From: Ignavibacteriales bacterium
Lineage (GTDB): Bacteria > Bacteroidota > Ignavibacteria > Ignavibacteriales > Ignavibacteriaceae
Direction: 5' to 3'
DNA length: 38,786 nucleotides
Assembly (NCBI GenBank): GCA_016182615.1
Contig: JACPGF010000105.1
Coordinates: 1-38,786, forward strand
The first letter of the stretch is position 1, and every line of letters starts with the position of its first letter. A program made the position numbers and the translations under genes. The notes under the pieces were generated by a model, which was not told the origin of the DNA, did not search any database, and saw only the letters and a program-made list of their open reading frames with translations. Below are positions 10,268 through 20,347 of the stretch, piece by piece.

Positions 10268-11164
10268 ATGAATATTGACCCCAAGGGACATGGAACAGAG
10301 GAAGCACCTGCTTCCTCTCAACATGGACACATCTCCTTTACTATTGTTGCAAAAATTGTCCTCTACTCTCTTATTGTTGCCGTTGTATTAAAGGCATTTT
10401 TTGTTGAGGCGTACCGTATCCCAACCACTTCAATGGAGCAAACACTATTGCCCGGTGATATGATTCTGGTTAATAAAACCGCCTATCATTTTGCAGGTCC
10501 CGCGCAAATCCCATTTTTTGATACACCCGTTAAACGTGTTGTTCTTTTTAGGACAGGTCAAATAAACCGTTTTGATGTCGTAACCTTTTTGCATCCCGGC
10601 GGGCAGGAAGAAATTGTGCCTTCGCAGCCGCAGTACTATATTAAAAGGCTTATCGGCCTTCCCGGTGAAACCCTTAGCATTACAAACAAAAACGTGTATA
10701 TAAACGGCAGATTGTTAAGCGAGGGAAACCACGTTATGTTTAAAGATACGGTACCGGGTGAACCACAATCAAGCGAAAGAATTTTTCCGAAAGGCATGGA
10801 GTGGAACAGGGATGACTACGGCCCGATGCAGCTACCGTACAAAGGCATGCAGGTCTTTTTTACCGCTGACAACTTTCTGAAATACCGCGTTATTATCGCG
10901 AGGGAAACAGGCTCCTCGCTCGAGTGGAAAGCCGGAAAAATCTATTGCAACGGTACACTGATAAACAGCTACACATTCAAGGATAACTATTACTTTGCCA
11001 TGGGCGACAACCGCGATGACAGCTTTGACAGCCGTTATTGGGGTCCCGTACCTGAATCGAACATTTACGGCAAAGCCTCGTTTATCTATCTTTCGTTTGA
11101 ACCTTTCAGTGAGAGTTTCTTCACCTCTATCAGGTGGGCAAGGGCTCTCAGGATAATCCGGTAA
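10268..11164 (+). CDS. lepB: Signal peptidase I
   Basis: PTTSMEQTLLPGDMILVNK (catalytic Ser box), YYIKRLIGLPGE (Lys box), MGDNRDDSFDSRYWGPV; N-terminal TM segment; 12 bp downstream of lepA. Confidence 0.95.
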   Translation: MNIDPKGHGTEEAPASSQHGHISFTIVAKIVLYSLIVAVVLKAFFVEAYRIPTTSMEQTLLPGDMILVNKTAYHFAGPAQIPFFDTPVKRVVLFRTGQINRFDVVTFLHPGGQEEIVPSQPQYYIKRLIGLPGETLSITNKNVYINGRLLSEGNHVMFKDTVPGEPQSSERIFPKGMEWNRDDYGPMQLPYKGMQVFFTADNFLKYRVIIARETGSSLEWKAGKIYCNGTLINSYTFKDNYYFAMGDNRDDSFDSRYWGPVPESNIYGKASFIYLSFEPFSESFFTSIRWARALRIIR

Positions 11165-11579
11165 ATAAAAGGAGCCTTTCAGCACCGGGGGCAAAACACC
11201 TGCAAAAAAAATTACTTCCCAACCCGGTAACCCTTGTACAGGATAAGTCTATAAAAAACTGAAACAGCCTATTAGTTATTTGGCATTGTAGCAGTTACGT
11301 CAAGTTGGTCTAATATAGCTCAAATTATGGACATACTCACTCAGTGAAAAGTTGAAGAGTAGGCAGATAGATGGATTTTTATTTACAACACATGGCATCA
11401 CTTCCGGACTTGTGCATTACAAGAAACGGGTGGGAGAGCTGTTCTATTTGACTAACTGCAAATTTTTTGGTATTTTGCAAAAAACAGTTTACAATAATGC
11501 AGTATTATTATTGCTTCATTAAAATATCCGGTAATATTTTTAACAATAAAGGGTTACTAAACTAAATACAGTGGATAAA

Positions 11580-13268
11580 ATGAAAATTTTCTTAGTCATC
11601 ATAACATTATTCTCCTTTGCCCATACCATAAATGCCCAATGGGGTACAACTGCAAATAATAATTTACGCGTTTCAAACCAAGGTTTAGGTGTAAGTGCAG
11701 CAGAAGATGGCAATAGTGGAACTTTTATACTGTTTGGCACTGGTTCACAACCGCATACGGTAGGCATGCAATGGGTTGACCGGTATGGTATTGTCCGCTG
11801 GCCGCTAAATCTGGCTATACATGGGAAATGGGCAGACAAGGGGTCATTTAATGTTATTAAATCTGGTTTTGGCAGCGCTTTTATAATATATAAAGATGGA
11901 AGAGAAGTCCGAAGGTACCCGAACGGAATAGTGGTATATCATTGGGAAATATTTATGAACAAAGTGGATACATCGGGTGAACTGCTGTTGGGGAGCGAAG
12001 GGGGAAAAATCACTGATGACACCCTGCAAATAGACGGATTCAATGTAATCCCTTCAGAGGACGGCGGGCTATATATAGCATGGAACAGCATATTTGATGA
12101 TGAATACAGCGATTCCTCCGCGTATTACGTGCAAAAAATAGGAGCTGATGGCAAAAGAAAGTGGGGGAATAACGGGATACTAATTTATACAGCCACCAGG
12201 TCAAGCTACATTAAACCTGAAATATCAAGAAAATTCCCTGATGGAATATTCGTTTGGTACAATAGTAAGTATCAGTCTTTTTTAGCAAGCTTTGATGGGA
12301 ATGCAACGAAACGGTGGGTAAAAACAAATAAATACTGGTATCAGTTACCAATCGGTTTACCTGATGGCGGCGGTATGTGGATTTACACCTCAACAATGAA
12401 TGGAAGCGGGCTTAAACAGTTCAATGGTAATAGGATCGATAGTTCCGGGCAAATGTTATGGAATGATACAGCAAAAGTATTAGATTATAATTACTATGAT
12501 TGCGGAATTACAGATATCAAACTACTCGATAGCAGTCAGGTTGCATATTTTTGGGGACGAGTTTACGAAAACAGTTCAAAAACTGAAGGATATTTTCAAA
12601 TTCTGAAACCTGACGGCACGCTATACTACCGTTATGGGAGCAAGTTGGTGGGTCCAGCATCAGCCAGTGTTCGTCCAATTAAAATTGTTCTTTCTGATGA
12701 AGGTAACTTCATTTTACTATGGACAAATAACGATTCTATTTCCGGAAATGGTTATTGTTGCCAGAAGTTTAACAAATTATTTAAACCTTTGTGGAATACT
12801 GATAAAGTTTTCTATGCACATATTCTTCAAGAATTTGCATCAATCATTTCGGATGGTAATAGCGGGGTTATCGCGGTTTGGACGCAATTTTATCCGAACC
12901 CTTTGGGGACATACGCGCAGCAGGTTAGTAAAAATGGCAATTTGGGGGAGGTTTTAACATCTGTTGAAAATACAACAGACATGCAATCGCCCGGGAACTT
13001 CTTTATTAAAAATTATCCGAACCCATTTAATTCAACAACAAAAATTATGTTTAAAAACAACACAAATTCAAACGTGCTGATTAATATTTATAACAGCCTT
13101 GGGCAGTTGGTAAAGCGCCTTATTGATGAATACAGACCAATTGGCTCATATCAAACAACATGGGATGGCAGGGATACGGGAAATAACTGGCTGCCATCGG
13201 GAATATATTTTGCAAGGATAATTGCGGGTCCTAATAGCGGGACAGCGAAAATAATCATGTTAAAATAA
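11580..13268 (+). CDS. T9SS-sorted secreted protein of unknown function
   Basis: MKIFLVIITLFSFAHTINAQWG signal peptide; C-terminal NYPNPFNSTTKIMFKNN...LPSGIYFARIIAGPNSGTAKIIMLK. The track start at 11571 is a GTG; the ATG at 11580 fits the signal peptide better. Confidence 0.85.
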   Translation: MKIFLVIITLFSFAHTINAQWGTTANNNLRVSNQGLGVSAAEDGNSGTFILFGTGSQPHTVGMQWVDRYGIVRWPLNLAIHGKWADKGSFNVIKSGFGSAFIIYKDGREVRRYPNGIVVYHWEIFMNKVDTSGELLLGSEGGKITDDTLQIDGFNVIPSEDGGLYIAWNSIFDDEYSDSSAYYVQKIGADGKRKWGNNGILIYTATRSSYIKPEISRKFPDGIFVWYNSKYQSFLASFDGNATKRWVKTNKYWYQLPIGLPDGGGMWIYTSTMNGSGLKQFNGNRIDSSGQMLWNDTAKVLDYNYYDCGITDIKLLDSSQVAYFWGRVYENSSKTEGYFQILKPDGTLYYRYGSKLVGPASASVRPIKIVLSDEGNFILLWTNNDSISGNGYCCQKFNKLFKPLWNTDKVFYAHILQEFASIISDGNSGVIAVWTQFYPNPLGTYAQQVSKNGNLGEVLTSVENTTDMQSPGNFFIKNYPNPFNSTTKIMFKNNTNSNVLINIYNSLGQLVKRLIDEYRPIGSYQTTWDGRDTGNNWLPSGIYFARIIAGPNSGTAKIIMLK

Positions 13269-13281
13269 TTGCGGAGGTTAT

Positions 13282-16200
13282 ATGAAAATCGGGATTAAAG
13301 TCCTGTTTTTTTTGTTCTTTTTAACGCGCGTCCTTTTCTGCGCGCCTATTGATACAGGGATGAAAACCTGGGTGCAGCCAAATGGATATACTTTTACCGC
13401 GCGTATGCACGGGGATGAGTTTTCAGCACGATTTACCATGGAAACTAATTATGAGGTTTATCAAGGCGTTGACGGATGGTACTATTATGGTGTCCTTAAT
13501 AACGATGGTATTGTTGTTTCGAGCGAAATAAAAATTGGTATTGGTATGCCTCCTCCAGAATCTTACAATATTGTATTACCGCAAGGGCGTATGACAGAAA
13601 TCGATAATCAAAGGCAAATATTTGCTCAGCAGCTCGCTTTGGCCAAAGAACAGTATGCCAACAAAAGAATCGAAGCTGGCAGTAACCCTGTTGTAATGAA
13701 AATTGGCGTTATTCTCGTCGATTTTGCAGATAGCGCTCATTATCGTCAAGGAGCAGCCTACCCTTATGGTTACAAAAAAGAAAAATTTAGTAAAATGCTT
13801 TTTTCAAATGATGGCGATTGGTTTGATACTTTATTAACAATTCCACCAAAGCACCCTGAAGCAAATAAAGTGTATGGCTCTCTTAGGGATTACTATAACC
13901 AGCAATCGCTGAATAAACTGGATATCAAAGGACTTAATGGAGTAACTGCTGAAATTTTAAATCCAGTAGATCCTCTTCACACCGGTATTCCGGATTGGGT
14001 GTATTTAAGTGAAACAAAAGACTATTGGGCAAATATGCCGATCGGGTATGATGGTGCCTTCAGAAGTGAGGTTCTATCAGCGTTCCAAAATAAATTTGGC
14101 TCAACCGATTTCAGCCAATACAGCCGTTTATTATTTATATATGCTGGAGATTTTAATGCAAATGGATATTTACATTCGCATGCCGATCCGCTTTTCCAGT
14201 ATGTAACATCTGAAAGATACTTTAATGTCTTTTCCCATATCGGTGTCCATGCGCACGAATTTGGTCATCTGCTTGGCGCTGATGATGAATATGGCGGCGA
14301 GTCTGTTAGCACGTATTTTGACTTAATGGATAAAGGCTGTAATAATGGTTATCACCCAAATACTGCTTTTAATAATGGTTCCTGCCCCGCAGGACATAAT
14401 CCAAATAACCGGATTCAATTTGGTTGGGTTACGCCGGTTACGTTGAATGACACATATTATACCGATCTTGCAATAAATTATAATTATCAAAATCCAGTAT
14501 ATTATAAATTGGACATTCCTGAGGACGGACAAAAATTTTATATTATAGAAAACCGCTTGCGAGCGGGGTTTGATCAGTTTACCCCGAACGACCCTAATTA
14601 TATCCCCACCGATCCAAACGACCCGAATGGAAATCAGGGAGGACTGCTTATTTGGGCAATTGACGAGACCAATAATGAACACGATAAAGCTCAATTGAAG
14701 GAAGCAGCAAGTACTGTTGGATACAACAACGGTGCTTCAACGCCATTTCCATATAATAGCCCTGATCTTATCTCAGGATTGAACCTAACTCAAGCAACAC
14801 TGCCAAATAATTCAATTGCAGGCCTTACAAATCCCGGAATAGAGTTTCTGAACATACGATGGGATAGCGCAACTAAAAACGTTTTGTTAAATATCCATCA
14901 CGATTATTCACAAGGCAGTACGATATACACACAAAACACAACACTTTCCGGCAGTCTGGTATATGATAAAGGAGTGGTTGTATTAAGTGGTGTAACACTT
15001 ACAATAGACCCTAATACCACGATTAGTTTACCTTTTGGTAAAAAATTCGTTTTGTTTGACGGAGCAAACTTGGTAGTGAATGGCGGCGTTAATGCTCCTG
15101 TAATATTCAGGAATTCAGGAAGTAGTTGGGGTGGGATACAATTAATTGGAGCAAACTCACAAATAACAGGGAGTAATTATAGGATTGAACATGCAGCGTT
15201 TGCTTTTGACATTCCGTATGGCAGAAATATAACATTTACTGGTGGCACTTTTTTGTACTGCTCTAATCTATTCAATTTGGGGGGGTACTGTACAAATAGT
15301 TCCACGATCAATATTGATAATTGCAGGATATATAATACACCTTCACACAGTTTGATTGCTCTATTTCCTGCATCAATTAATATCAGTAATTGTGATTTGC
15401 AAGGTTCAAATGCTACTTTTGAGGGACGTGTTAATTGCAGTCTGGTAAATAATAATTTGAGAGAAGGTTCTAACCTGAATCTTAGATCTGGGGCTACAAT
15501 AAACCAGATAAAAAACAATATATTCTTAAATAGTAGTGTTACAGGTATATCCTCAAATGCAAATATAACCTATAACTGTATTTATCCTGCCCCATCCCCC
15601 GGTAATAACATTTTTAACAATATTGGTAATTTTTCTGCCGATCCCAGATTCCAATATAATGGTTCAAATTTTTATCTTGCTCCAAAATCGCCCTGTATTG
15701 ATGCAGGCGATCCTTCAATGGCATGCGGCAATGAACCCGCGCCAAATGGCGGAAGAATTAACATGGGTACTGATGGAAACACGGCATTAGCAACAACAAC
15801 AAGCATTGACTTGGAGGCCAATGGCAATGGTTTAGTTTTATACGGTGACTTTTTAACAAAAAGGAAATGGTCTTTAAACTCGAATTTAATCATTCCTTTT
15901 GGCACCACTGCCGAATTTCAACCTGGCAGCGGGTTCCGTTTTACCAATCAAAATAATTTATTAGTCGAAGGAAGTTTGCACGCGCTTGGTTTTAATGACA
16001 ATCCTATAGTTTTTGATTTTTATTCAGAAGCTGAAGGGCAGAATAGCGGCATCAAACTTGAAAATAATGAGTCAAATTCAAGTTTTCAATATTGTGAAGT
16101 TAAAAATGCATTCAGGGGATTTGAAATCAGGGCATCTTCACCTGTATTGGAGTATTTGAATATTCACGATTGCTTCGATGGTATGTATATGGAAAATTGT

Positions 16201-17469
16201 TATTATTTCCCGGATTCACGTGAAGGGATAAAACTTATAAATAGTACCGTAAACAATAACTGGTATGGCCTTAACCTTTCAACTGCCAGTCCATTATTAA
16301 TTGGCAATACGATAACTAATAACAGCCGGGGTGTCAATTGCATGGCTGAATCTATACCATATTTTGGTGATGTTGACGGTGTAGAAGGGTTGAACACAGT
16401 TACCGACAATAGAATATCCATCTATTCGAATGCCTCATCACCCCTATTAGGAATGGTGGATGGAATGCAGTTTGGCGGACTAAATATCATTGGTGCAACT
16501 GATTATTATATATTCTCAGAAAACAGTAGTAAAGTAATTTTTGCCCAGAATAATTACTGGAGCGCCCCGAAACCCGATGACATGAAGTTTTATCCGGATC
16601 CACAATATTTTGATTGTAATTATTATTTAACCTCACCACCATTTGGCAAAAGCCAGATCCCCAATAACAAAAAAAGTGCTAAAATTGTAACTGATAATGA
16701 CAAAGTGCTGCATCCTCAAATAAAGAACGCGCTTAAATATTTAACGTCAGGCAAGTACAATGAAGCATTTCAAATTTGTAAATCGCTCATTGATAATAAT
16801 CATGATTCAGCATTTGCTTTTGATGCTGTCCGGATAATTCAAAAAGTCAGTTATGCGGCTAGATTAAAGGACAGCGTTACAAATTATTTAATGTCTTTGG
16901 GCCTTACTGGTTTTCAAAGTGAAATTAATATATACGCCAAAATATTGCTTGCTGATATTCTAAAAGCAGACTACGCTCAAAGATTAGACAGTATTTTAGT
17001 GTCATATCCAAACTCGGTTTTTGCACCTTATGTCTATTTCAAAAAGTTTAATTATTACTTGTTTGAAAAAAACAATGAAGAATTAGCTCGTGAAATTAGT
17101 TCGGAAATGGCGCTATTTTACCCTGCAAATTCCCTTACAAAAGAAACGTGGCATTTACTTGGTGATACTACCGAAGCAAAAAGAATTGTAAAAACACAGC
17201 CAAAAGAAATGTCCGGCGAAATTGCAAGCTTCCCAAATCCGTTTAATCCATCGACATCACTGCGTTACAACGTGAACGTTCGGGGAGCGGTTAGTTTAAT
17301 TATTTACAATGTCCTTGGTGAGCAAGTGAAGCAATTGGTAAATGAAGTAAAAGAACCGGGAATCTATGAGGTAAGTTTTAACGCGAGCCAATTACCAACA
17401 GGCATGTATATCTGTCATTTTACGACAAGTAATTCGAAAAAAGTATTAAAATTATTGTTGATTAAATAA
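13282..17469 (+). CDS. M6-like (immune inhibitor A-type) secreted metalloprotease with right-handed beta-helix region and T9SS C-terminal domain
   Basis: HAHEFGHLLGADDEYGG (HEXXH) after KIGVILVDFAD; YYKLDIPEDGQKFYIIENR; SPCIDAGDP and Asn-rich beta-helix-like repeats; C-terminal FPNPFNPSTSLRYNVNVRGAVSLIIYNVLGEQV...LKLLLIK; upstream GGAGG RBS. Confidence 0.85.
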   Translation: MKIGIKVLFFLFFLTRVLFCAPIDTGMKTWVQPNGYTFTARMHGDEFSARFTMETNYEVYQGVDGWYYYGVLNNDGIVVSSEIKIGIGMPPPESYNIVLPQGRMTEIDNQRQIFAQQLALAKEQYANKRIEAGSNPVVMKIGVILVDFADSAHYRQGAAYPYGYKKEKFSKMLFSNDGDWFDTLLTIPPKHPEANKVYGSLRDYYNQQSLNKLDIKGLNGVTAEILNPVDPLHTGIPDWVYLSETKDYWANMPIGYDGAFRSEVLSAFQNKFGSTDFSQYSRLLFIYAGDFNANGYLHSHADPLFQYVTSERYFNVFSHIGVHAHEFGHLLGADDEYGGESVSTYFDLMDKGCNNGYHPNTAFNNGSCPAGHNPNNRIQFGWVTPVTLNDTYYTDLAINYNYQNPVYYKLDIPEDGQKFYIIENRLRAGFDQFTPNDPNYIPTDPNDPNGNQGGLLIWAIDETNNEHDKAQLKEAASTVGYNNGASTPFPYNSPDLISGLNLTQATLPNNSIAGLTNPGIEFLNIRWDSATKNVLLNIHHDYSQGSTIYTQNTTLSGSLVYDKGVVVLSGVTLTIDPNTTISLPFGKKFVLFDGANLVVNGGVNAPVIFRNSGSSWGGIQLIGANSQITGSNYRIEHAAFAFDIPYGRNITFTGGTFLYCSNLFNLGGYCTNSSTINIDNCRIYNTPSHSLIALFPASINISNCDLQGSNATFEGRVNCSLVNNNLREGSNLNLRSGATINQIKNNIFLNSSVTGISSNANITYNCIYPAPSPGNNIFNNIGNFSADPRFQYNGSNFYLAPKSPCIDAGDPSMACGNEPAPNGGRINMGTDGNTALATTTSIDLEANGNGLVLYGDFLTKRKWSLNSNLIIPFGTTAEFQPGSGFRFTNQNNLLVEGSLHALGFNDNPIVFDFYSEAEGQNSGIKLENNESNSSFQYCEVKNAFRGFEIRASSPVLEYLNIHDCFDGMYMENCYYFPDSREGIKLINSTVNNNWYGLNLSTASPLLIGNTITNNSRGVNCMAESIPYFGDVDGVEGLNTVTDNRISIYSNASSPLLGMVDGMQFGGLNIIGATDYYIFSENSSKVIFAQNNYWSAPKPDDMKFYPDPQYFDCNYYLTSPPFGKSQIPNNKKSAKIVTDNDKVLHPQIKNALKYLTSGKYNEAFQICKSLIDNNHDSAFAFDAVRIIQKVSYAARLKDSVTNYLMSLGLTGFQSEINIYAKILLADILKADYAQRLDSILVSYPNSVFAPYVYFKKFNYYLFEKNNEELAREISSEMALFYPANSLTKETWHLLGDTTEAKRIVKTQPKEMSGEIASFPNPFNPSTSLRYNVNVRGAVSLIIYNVLGEQVKQLVNEVKEPGIYEVSFNASQLPTGMYICHFTTSNSKKVLKLLLIK

Positions 17470-17496
17470 ATCTTCTTAATGGTTTTTCAGCAATGA

Positions 17497-17530
17497 AAAG
17501 GCAGCCGGGCTGTGCCACCCGGCTGCTTTA
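17497..17530 (+). terminator. Rho-independent terminator (between convergent genes)
   Basis: gcagccggg-ctgtgcca-cccggctgc stem followed by tttattta, with an A-rich run on the 5' side. Confidence 0.75.
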
Positions 17531-17647
17531 TTTATTAAATGGAGTTGTTGCTTGTAATTTAAGTTAGCCACAAATCAGTTTACGATATTAAATTTTCTTT
17601 CTATTCTTGCAGATAAGTAGATTAACGCTGCTACAACAATTTTACCA

Positions 17648-18685
17648 TTAGCATAGTTCTAGTTTTTTGTGCAGTTGTAAAATGGCTTGCACCAAATCCT
17701 CTGCACCATGCCTGATGACGTCACACGCGGGTAACCCGAAACGGTCCTGTACCCGCTTCCGCTCATCTTCCGCTTCGGCAGCGGTATATTTGCGGCTGTT
17801 TATTGCAATACCTATTACCTTGCAGGGAAACATAATCGAAGCTGTATCCTCGTAGGTTTTAATTACCCTGTCCAATGGTGGTATTTTTATATTAGCCATT
17901 CCATGAATATATTCACGTCCCATTTCATAACACATGATAAGCCCGTGCGGGATGCTGCCATGCAAAAGTCCCAGTGTTACCGAGGAATACCGCGGATGAA
18001 ACAGGCTTCCCTGACCTTCGATATTGATAATTTTATGATGCTGGTTTTGCAATACCAGTTTTTCTGCCGAGCCGTTAATAAAATCGGCCACAACAGCATC
18101 TATGGGGATGCCGTCACCTTCGATAAGAATTCCCGTTTGCCCTGTCGCGACAAATTTAGCATCATGCCCCGCGGCAACAAGTGCCCTGTTTAGCTCAAGG
18201 CTCACAATCATTTTGCCAAGGCTGCAATCATTCCCAACTGTGTGGACGCGAAGGCAGTTTTCGTTAATGCCTTTCCGGTTTACCACGTCATGTTCATCGT
18301 TCCTGCGTATGTCAATCAGCCTGACACCCGCTTTCCGGGCGGCTGAAAGCATTTCAGCATCTTCATGCAGGAAGTCATGCAGGCCATTAATGATATTCAT
18401 CTGTAATCCAATAGCCTCAAGAATAATTGACCGGTAAGAGGGAGGAATTTTTCCACCGGGAGTTGCAACGCCTATCAACAGCGTGTCCGCATCAGGAAAA
18501 TCGTGAAACGATGAAACTACCGGTACATTACCCACGCCGAGCAGCTCGGCACTAGTTTTACCAGCAAGTGCGCGGTCGAAAATACAAAGTACTTCTTCGG
18601 GCTTATAATAGATAAGGTTCCGGGCAGTTTTACCATTATGCGGATTTGTCAGTCCTTCGGTAAGCAGGATAATTTTTCTTGGCAT
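17648..18685 (-). CDS. DUF1611 family protein (DgcN-like, putative D-glutamate N-acetyltransferase-type)
   Basis: HTVGNDCSLGKMIVSLELNRAL P-loop-like motif, ATGQTGILIEGDGIPIDAVVADFINGSAE, EGQGSLFHPRYSSVTLGLLHGS. These match the DUF1611 family as I recall it. Confidence 0.8.
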   Translation of the reverse strand: MPRKIILLTEGLTNPHNGKTARNLIYYKPEEVLCIFDRALAGKTSAELLGVGNVPVVSSFHDFPDADTLLIGVATPGGKIPPSYRSIILEAIGLQMNIINGLHDFLHEDAEMLSAARKAGVRLIDIRRNDEHDVVNRKGINENCLRVHTVGNDCSLGKMIVSLELNRALVAAGHDAKFVATGQTGILIEGDGIPIDAVVADFINGSAEKLVLQNQHHKIINIEGQGSLFHPRYSSVTLGLLHGSIPHGLIMCYEMGREYIHGMANIKIPPLDRVIKTYEDTASIMFPCKVIGIAINSRKYTAAEAEDERKRVQDRFGLPACDVIRHGAEDLVQAILQLHKKLELC

Positions 18686-19002
18686 GGGTGAAATTCTCTG
18701 TAATTCTGGATAAACGGTACGCTAAAATTACAAATTACACGGCAATTTTACGTTAAAAAAGCGTTAATTGACAACATTCGCCGGTTTTTTATTCGCAGTT
18801 AGAAGCGTGGTTTTGCATAGCTCCCCGGATTGCTTCAACCCGAAGATAATCTTTAAGCCATGTATTTTACTGCAATAATATTTGCTCCATCAAAATATTT
18901 TCGTTTTCTGTCATTTCATTATCAGTTTAACTGGCAAAGTATAAACCATCTTGCGGGAATTTATTAACTTGCAGTACTCTCTAAAACTAATTAGGACCGT
19001 CC

Positions 19003-20328
19003 ATGAAAAACATTATATCGAGCTTGGTTCTGGTATTGATTGTTTCCTGCCTGCTTTTTGGGCAGGGCAAGGAAATTGCTTTTACCGAATACGATTTGCC
19101 GAATGGCCTGCACGTTATTTTACACAAGGATAACAGTACTCCCATAGTAGCTGTTACAACAACCTATCACGTCGGGTCAAAAAACGAAGACCCGATGCGG
19201 ACAGGTTTCGCGCACTTTTTTGAGCACCTGATGTTTGAAGGCAGCGAGAATATCGGCCGGGGACAAATTGATGAACTTATTCAAAATGCAGGCGGGCAGT
19301 TGAACGCCTCGACCTCGTTTGATAAAACAACGTATTTCTTTGTCCTTCCTTCCAATCAGCTTGAATTAGGGCTATGGATTGAAAGCGAACGTATGCTGCA
19401 CTCGAAAGTTGACAGTGTCGGCGTTGAAACACAGCGCAAAGTTGTTAAAGAAGAGCGCAGGCAGTCTTATGATAACCGCCCGTACGGCAGTATCATCGAG
19501 AAGACTTTCCAGCATGCATTTAAAGTGCACCCATACCGCTGGACACCAATCGGCTCTTTCCAGTATATTGACCAAGCCACTATTGATGAGTTCCGGGATT
19601 TTTATAAAACCTTTTACGTGCCGGATAACGCGGTTCTTTCAATAGCCGGTGATATCGACATTAATAAAACCAAAGAACTTATTGCTTCGTATTATAACGC
19701 TATTCCCAAAGGCACAAAAGCAATCCCGCGGCCAACAGAAATTGAACCGCGGCAAGCCGCTGAAGTACGGGATACGGTCTATGACAATATCCGCCTTCCG
19801 GCTGTTATACAGGCTTACCACATCCCTAAAATGGGGGATAAAGACTTTTACGCGCTGAGTATGTTAACCACTTTATTGTCATCAGGACAGAGTTCACGGC
19901 TATATAAAGAACTGGTTGATAATAAAAAACTTGCCGTCAGCACCGGTTCGTTTCCGTTCCCCCTTGAGGATCCGGGTTTGTTTTTGGTATATGCAATAAG
20001 CGGCTTCGGTAAAACAGCCGATGAGAACGAGGCAACCATTAACGCTGAAATAGCCAAAGCACAGACAGATCTGCTGAGCGATGAAGAACTGCAAAAAATA
20101 AAAAGTCAGGTAGAAACCGATTTTGTTATGGATAAAGGGCAGATGCGGGGCATTGCCACCTCGCTTGCCGAGTATTACCTGATATACAAAAACACGAATT
20201 TGATAAACAAGGAAATCAGCAGATACCTTGCAGTTACGAAAGAAGATATACGCCGGGTTGCCAAACAATACTTGCAGCCTGCCAACCGCGTGGTATTATA
20301 CTATTTACCCAAACCGGCAAGCAAATAA
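19003..20328 (+). CDS. M16 family zinc peptidase (active-site type)
   Basis: Signal peptide; HFFEHLMFEGSE (HXXEH) with downstream E in VVKEERRQSYDNRPYG; LSSGQSSRLYKELV. Confidence 0.93.
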   Translation: MKNIISSLVLVLIVSCLLFGQGKEIAFTEYDLPNGLHVILHKDNSTPIVAVTTTYHVGSKNEDPMRTGFAHFFEHLMFEGSENIGRGQIDELIQNAGGQLNASTSFDKTTYFFVLPSNQLELGLWIESERMLHSKVDSVGVETQRKVVKEERRQSYDNRPYGSIIEKTFQHAFKVHPYRWTPIGSFQYIDQATIDEFRDFYKTFYVPDNAVLSIAGDIDINKTKELIASYYNAIPKGTKAIPRPTEIEPRQAAEVRDTVYDNIRLPAVIQAYHIPKMGDKDFYALSMLTTLLSSGQSSRLYKELVDNKKLAVSTGSFPFPLEDPGLFLVYAISGFGKTADENEATINAEIAKAQTDLLSDEELQKIKSQVETDFVMDKGQMRGIATSLAEYYLIYKNTNLINKEISRYLAVTKEDIRRVAKQYLQPANRVVLYYLPKPASK

Positions 20329-20347
20329 AAAGAAGGAGATAAACACT

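Noticed and set aside
11165-11570. Possible degraded transposase or small RNA between lepB and the T9SS gene
   Set aside because: Short AT-rich hairpins only; no recognisable transposase peptide, tRNA or conserved RNA signature
15177-15518. 113-aa minus-strand ORF inside the M6-like protease gene
   Set aside because: Antisense shadow of the beta-helix-coding region
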